A stretch of 47,194 nucleotides of DNA from Phycisphaerae bacterium. Its GTDB lineage: Bacteria; Planctomycetota; Phycisphaerae; Sedimentisphaerales; Anaerobacaceae. Positions 43,616 to 47,194 of this stretch are shown piece by piece. The stretch spans positions 1-47,194 of the forward strand of contig JAUXAB010000023.1 of assembly GCA_030615025.1 (NCBI GenBank), in the 5' to 3' direction. The position numbers were made by a program, and so were the translations under genes. The notes under the pieces were generated by a model. The model worked only from the letters and a program-made list of their open reading frames with translations, did not search any database and was not told the DNA's origin. Position 1 is the stretch's first letter. Each line of letters starts with the position of its first letter.

Positions 43616-43793
43616 GAGCCTATCCAAATAACCCGCTCTATTGCGGCCGGCTGCAAAGCCCGATGCCTGCGTTGTCGGTGAAAAAACGTTCTCAACGTGG
43701 AGAAAACCACTTCTGGCGAGCATTTTTGGCCTGCCGCCTTGGCCTTGAACTTTTCGCTCGGCCTCATAACGACCCGGTTATTCGGATAAGCTC
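43616..43793 (+). mobile_element. MITE-like repeat, complete (copy B)
   Basis: A 178-bp element between TTA and TTA (43613-43615 and 43794-43796). Its ends GAGCCTATCCAAATAACCCG and, reverse-complemented, GAGCTTATCCGAATAACCGG agree at 17 of 20 positions. The first 147 bp are about 95% identical, in inverse orientation, to 1-143 of the window. No transposase is present. Confidence 0.8.
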
Positions 43794-44064
43794 TTATTAT
43801 CTAAGCGCGAGGGTGTGGGCTCATGGTGTAAAATACTATACTAAAGAAATTATGACATGCAAACAAGTAGGAAGCAGGTCGTGACCCCAATCCTGTATTC
43901 CACCTCTTCTTTAGCCAGCAGACCACAATTTACCCCCATCTGAATTCGTTAAGTGGGTCATTTATGCCTTCCAGGATGCCTGAAAAAGGCATTGATTTGG
44001 AGGTGTATCATGTTTATTCACCCACCTTTTACCAACTGACCTGCAGTCGTCTGCCCAACAGTTA

Positions 44065-44144
44065 AAAGTGCCTAAAGTGTGGAGTGCCTAAATTGCCTAA
44101 GGTTGTGGTCCAGCGCCGCCGGATTACCTCACTTTAGGCACTTT
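44065..44144. repeat. Inverted repeat with GTGCCTAAA arms
   Basis: AAAGTGCCTAAAGTG (44065-44079) is the exact complement of 44130-44144, with a 50-base loop that holds further GTGCCTAAA/TTGCCTAA units. The remaining DNA of 43800-44438 shows no gene I can support. Confidence 0.7.
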
Positions 44145-44438
44145 AGCTCACCGGCCGCGGCGACGTTAATGTCGACCGTGAGGCTATGGATTGATGATTG
44201 AGAGACTAACCGATTACACTTTTCTGTCACACGTTTGTGATTGTCTCTGCCATTCAACGGGTTCTATTGTGGTTGGAACCTGCGCAAAACCTTCTTGAAC
44301 TATTGAACCTCAGAGGATACCATAAGTTGCTGTCTTAGCAAGTGCCTAACACAGAAATCATATCGCTTTACTTTGTGGGTTTCTGGTATGAGTAAATGTA
44401 CCTAACGCCAAGAATCTTATCGCTTGAAGGGATAGCTC

Positions 44439-45866
44439 ATGAATATGCAAAACAGGCGGGATTTTCTCAAGATGCTCACTCTTGGTACGGCCGCTGTGGC
44501 CCTGCCGGGGTGCAGGATCAACGGCTCGGGTTCGACCACTCCGGCCTCGAAGAAGCGAAGGAACATCATCCTGATTATGATCGACGATCTCGGCTGGATG
44601 GACCTGCACTGCCAGGGCAACGAGCGGCTCGACACGCCGAACATCGACCGGCTGGCGTCGCAGGGGATGCGTTTTACCGACGCCTACTCGGCCGCTCCGG
44701 TTTGTTCACCAACACGGGCGGCAATCATGACAGGCCAGTCGCCGGCGCGGTTGGGTCTGACCACGCACATCCCCGACCGTCCGCAGTTTGCTCCGAAAGA
44801 CGCAACGCTGCTTTCGGCAAAGACGCTTGACTATCTGTCGCTGGAGCACGTGACGATCGCTGAGCGGCTCAAAGAGGCTGGCTATGCCACGGCGTTTTTT
44901 GGTAAGTGGCACCTGTCGCGTGCGTCGGCCGAAAAGGGCTTAAGTGAACAGGAACTCCGGCCCGAGTACCAGGGCTTCGATTTAAACATCGGCGGCTGCT
45001 CGTTCGGCGGACCACCGAGCTACTTCGATCCGTATCGGAACCCCACCATCAAGTCCCGCCGCGAGGGCGAGTACCTGCCGGACCGCCTGGCCGACGAGGC
45101 GCTAACTTTCATTCGGGCACACCGCGACGAGCCGTTCTTCGTGGCGCTGTGGAATTACACGGTGCACTGGCCGATGCAGGCACCGCAGAAGTTGATCGAC
45201 AAGTACGAAAAGCGCGTCGGGCCTGGTCTGAAAGACCCGCGATACGGGGCTATGATCGAGGCAATGGACAAGACGGTGGGGCGCATTCTGGCGGCACTCG
45301 ACAAGCTAAAGCTCTCGGACAGCACGCTGGTGATCTTCACGTCCGACAACGGTGGTTTCGCCGGCGTCTCCGACAATCGCCCGCTGCGGGCCAGCAAAGG
45401 CCACCTTTACGAGGGTGGCATCCGCGTACCGTTGATTGTACGCTGGCCAGGCATGGTCCCGGCCAATACGATCTGCCGGATGCCTGTTATCAGCACCGAC
45501 TTCTATCCCACGCTGCTCGATGCAGCCGGTCTGGTGCCCAGAGCCGACAAGACGCTCGACGGCGAAAGCATCATGCCGCTGCTCAAGCAGACCGGCCCGC
45601 TCAAACGCAAGGCGATTTACTTCCATTACCCCAACTACGCCTGGCACGGCTCCAACCAACTGGGTGGTGCGATCCGCGAGGGTGATTACAAGCTCATCAA
45701 GTGGTATGACGACGGTTCAGTCGAATTGTACAACCTCACCAATGACCTCAGCGAAGAGCAAGACCTATCCACAAAAATGCCCGAAAAGGCCGCCGGACTT
45801 AAACGCAAACTCGACGCCTGGCTTGCCGAATCCGGTGCGATAATGCCTGAACGCCCGTTGCCATGA
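44439..45866 (+). CDS. Tat-exported type I sulfatase
   Basis: A 475-residue arylsulfatase-family enzyme that would remove sulfate esters from polysaccharide outside the cytoplasm. A Tat signal (NRRDFLKMLTLGTAAVALPG, then a cysteine that may be lipidated) leads into the sulfatase fold. Metal-site residues are in LIMIDDLGWMD (about residues 46-56) and FTSDNGG. The formylglycine motif is VCSPTRAAIMTG (about 88-99), the cysteine-type C-x-P-x-R. Length is usual. It needs an activating enzyme, either FGE or the radical-SAM anSME; none that is complete lies in the window. A sodium/solute symporter gene starts 50 bp downstream and probably imports the desulfated sugar. Confidence 0.92.
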   Translation: MNMQNRRDFLKMLTLGTAAVALPGCRINGSGSTTPASKKRRNIILIMIDDLGWMDLHCQGNERLDTPNIDRLASQGMRFTDAYSAAPVCSPTRAAIMTGQSPARLGLTTHIPDRPQFAPKDATLLSAKTLDYLSLEHVTIAERLKEAGYATAFFGKWHLSRASAEKGLSEQELRPEYQGFDLNIGGCSFGGPPSYFDPYRNPTIKSRREGEYLPDRLADEALTFIRAHRDEPFFVALWNYTVHWPMQAPQKLIDKYEKRVGPGLKDPRYGAMIEAMDKTVGRILAALDKLKLSDSTLVIFTSDNGGFAGVSDNRPLRASKGHLYEGGIRVPLIVRWPGMVPANTICRMPVISTDFYPTLLDAAGLVPRADKTLDGESIMPLLKQTGPLKRKAIYFHYPNYAWHGSNQLGGAIREGDYKLIKWYDDGSVELYNLTNDLSEEQDLSTKMPEKAAGLKRKLDAWLAESGAIMPERPLP

Positions 45867-45916
45867 TAAACTCAACCTCAGCGACTCTGTTAAAGTGAAC
45901 AGTAAAGGCCGAATGT

Positions 45917-47194
45917 ATGCATATAATTGCAGCACAAATAGCAATTCCCAAAACCGATTTGGTAATTATTATTACTTATCTAATCGGGATAATGGCTCTT
46001 GGTATCTGGGCCGGCTACAGGAAAAAGGCCTCAACTACGCAGTTCTTCCTGGCAGGCAAGTCGTTGAAGTGGCCGATGATCGGGGCGGCGTTGTTTACCG
46101 CCAACATCTCGACAATCCACCTGGTGGGCCTGGCCGCCTCAGGATTTAGTGAGGGCATTGTCGTTGGCAATTTCGAATGGATGGCCTCGTTCTGCTTGAT
46201 TGTACTGGGCCTGATATTCGTGCCGTTCTACCTTCGCACGAAGATTAATACGCTGCCTGAATTCCTTGAGAAACGATACAGCACTACCTGCAGAATGATC
46301 ATGGCATTCATTGCCATCTGGTCCGCGCTTCTACTACACATCGGCGTCAGCCTTTATGCCGGCGCAAAGGTGTTCGATTACTTCTTTGGCATTCCAGTCC
46401 TCTACTCGATCATTATCATCGCAGTTGTAACGGCAATCTACACGATTATAGGCGGCCTCAAGGCAATCGTCGTCACGGACACGATCCAGGCGGTTCTCCT
46501 TCTTGGTGGCTGTATTCTGCTAACGGTTTTTGCCGTTACAAAACTTCCAGACGCAGGAATCCACTCTTTTGCTGAGCTCAAGGAGGCGGTCAAGCCGGAC
46601 CAGCTCAGCATGGCCCACTCGCTCAGAGATGCGAACGGCAATTTCAATGAGTACTCCTGGCTTACCTTGATGATAGGCTATCACGTGCTGGGCATCTGGT
46701 ACTGGTGTACCGACCAGACGATTGTACAGAAAACGCTTGGCGCCAAAGACATGCTCAACGGTCAGCTCGGCGCGGTGTTTGCCGGCTGGCTTAAGATTCT
46801 ACCGTTGTTCTTTATGGTCTTACCTGGCGTGCTGGCCTACGTCCTTTACAAGGACCAAATCGGTAATCCGAATGACACTCTGACGGTTATGATTGACAAC
46901 CTTCTTCCGGTAGGGCTCAAAGGCCTCTTTGCCGCGGGTCTGCTTGCAGCGGTGATGAGCACGGTCGAAGCCGCCCTCAACAGCACTGCCACTGTTACCG
47001 CCGAGGACATTGTCCGGCACATTCGCCCACAGACAAAAGACGGGACGCTCGTGCTCATCGGGCGAATCACAGCCTGCGTTGTGATCGTGCTGGCTATGCT
47101 GTGGTCGCCCTATTGTGGAAGGTTTAAGAGCATTTTCGTAGTGATCAACAAAGTACCGATGATGTTCGCCCCGGCGATTACGACCGTGTTTGTC
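45917..47194 (+). CDS. SSS sodium/solute symporter, partial at window end
   Basis: A frame of 426 codons without a stop runs off the right edge. The product is a sodium:solute symporter: IITYLIGIMALGIWAGYRKK, STTQFFLAGKSLKWPMIGAA, YTIIGGLKAIVVTDTIQAVL, YWCTDQTIVQKTLGAKD and AAVMSTVEAALNSTATV are all family wording, and about eleven membrane segments are visible. The start is ATG 45917 (AAGG eight bases upstream, then MHIIAAQIAIPK). A frame that starts at 45895 and is closed at 46149 is a shadow. It lies 50 bp after the sulfatase, so the two probably work as a release-and-import pair. Confidence 0.9.
   Translation, partial: MHIIAAQIAIPKTDLVIIITYLIGIMALGIWAGYRKKASTTQFFLAGKSLKWPMIGAALFTANISTIHLVGLAASGFSEGIVVGNFEWMASFCLIVLGLIFVPFYLRTKINTLPEFLEKRYSTTCRMIMAFIAIWSALLLHIGVSLYAGAKVFDYFFGIPVLYSIIIIAVVTAIYTIIGGLKAIVVTDTIQAVLLLGGCILLTVFAVTKLPDAGIHSFAELKEAVKPDQLSMAHSLRDANGNFNEYSWLTLMIGYHVLGIWYWCTDQTIVQKTLGAKDMLNGQLGAVFAGWLKILPLFFMVLPGVLAYVLYKDQIGNPNDTLTVMIDNLLPVGLKGLFAAGLLAAVMSTVEAALNSTATVTAEDIVRHIRPQTKDGTLVLIGRITACVVIVLAMLWSPYCGRFKSIFVVINKVPMMFAPAITTVFV

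Noticed and set aside
1..43793. Composite transposon bounded by the inverted MITE copies
   Set aside because: 43.5 kb with housekeeping genes such as typA inside and no transposase; independent insertions explain it better.
45895..46149. 84-residue frame at the start of the symporter
   Set aside because: The frame one base off (from 45917) gives a clear SSS symporter through to the window end.

Overview
The window looks like a chromosome segment from an uncultured planctomycete, probably close to the Phycisphaerae/Sedimentisphaerales. This is inferred from gene content, not from any marker gene. The signs are a Tat-exported DUF1501 protein next to a DUF1800 protein, a Tat-exported sulfatase beside a sodium/solute symporter, a kelch-mutarotase/symporter fusion, several uroporphyrinogen-decarboxylase-like (UroD-like) proteins, and gene-poor gaps full of short palindromic and tandem repeats. 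No rRNA, tRNA or CRISPR array was seen.

Layout. 1-12 kb (minus strand): an amino-acid permease, an exported O-methyltransferase, then a long sugar-use operon that is transcribed first from about 11.9 kb. The operon order is UroD-like, exported L-rhamnose-type mutarotase, UroD-like, cytosolic mutarotase, UroD-like, sugar ABC ATPase, permease, binding protein, and a secreted GH51 arabinofuranosidase. 12-19 kb (plus): a D-2-hydroxyacid dehydrogenase overlapping a NanM-like kelch/SSS symporter fusion, a double heptanucleotide repeat array, a wrecked ceramidase-like gene, then a DegT/DnrJ aminotransferase and a Gfo/Idh/MocA dehydrogenase. 19.1-20.6 kb: a repeat graveyard that includes a UroD-like gene stub. 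20.5-21.9 kb: a small AT-rich island of three little-known genes, ending in a DUF2321 protein. 22-26.5 kb: RNA and translation genes (Gly-rich RRM protein, DEAD-box helicase, GGQ release-factor-like protein, TypA/BipA). 26.5-27.4 kb: repeats. 27.4-29.4 kb: an ABC exporter pair. 29.5-36.3 kb: exported proteins (an unknown 628-residue protein, a SUMF1-domain lipoprotein, an ankyrin/propeller protein, a Tat-exported aldo/keto reductase) with clear traces of local duplication. 36.4-41 kb: an unknown exported protein plus DUF1800 and DUF1501. 41-43 kb (minus): a six-hairpin glycosidase. 43.1-44.4 kb: palindromes and a 178-bp MITE-like element. 44.4 kb to the end: a sulfatase and the start of an SSS symporter.

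How it works together. Most of the window serves glycan capture: release of sugars outside the cytoplasm (GH51, six-hairpin glycosidase, sulfatase), anomer interconversion (two mutarotases and the kelch domain), uptake (ABC importer and two SSS symporters) and oxidation or transamination (hydroxyacid dehydrogenase, Gfo/Idh, DegT). The most unusual unit is the alternating UroD-like/mutarotase operon. All three UroD-like proteins keep an H-x-C pair like that of zinc methyltransferases of the MtaA/MtbA type. I suggest, as a hypothesis only, that they act on methyl groups of an imported methylated deoxysugar. The second theme is repeat activity: a MITE copy supplies part of the permease stop codon, a CCCGAT palindrome interrupts the ceramidase-like gene, and an aldo/keto reductase copy has had its middle replaced by another gene.
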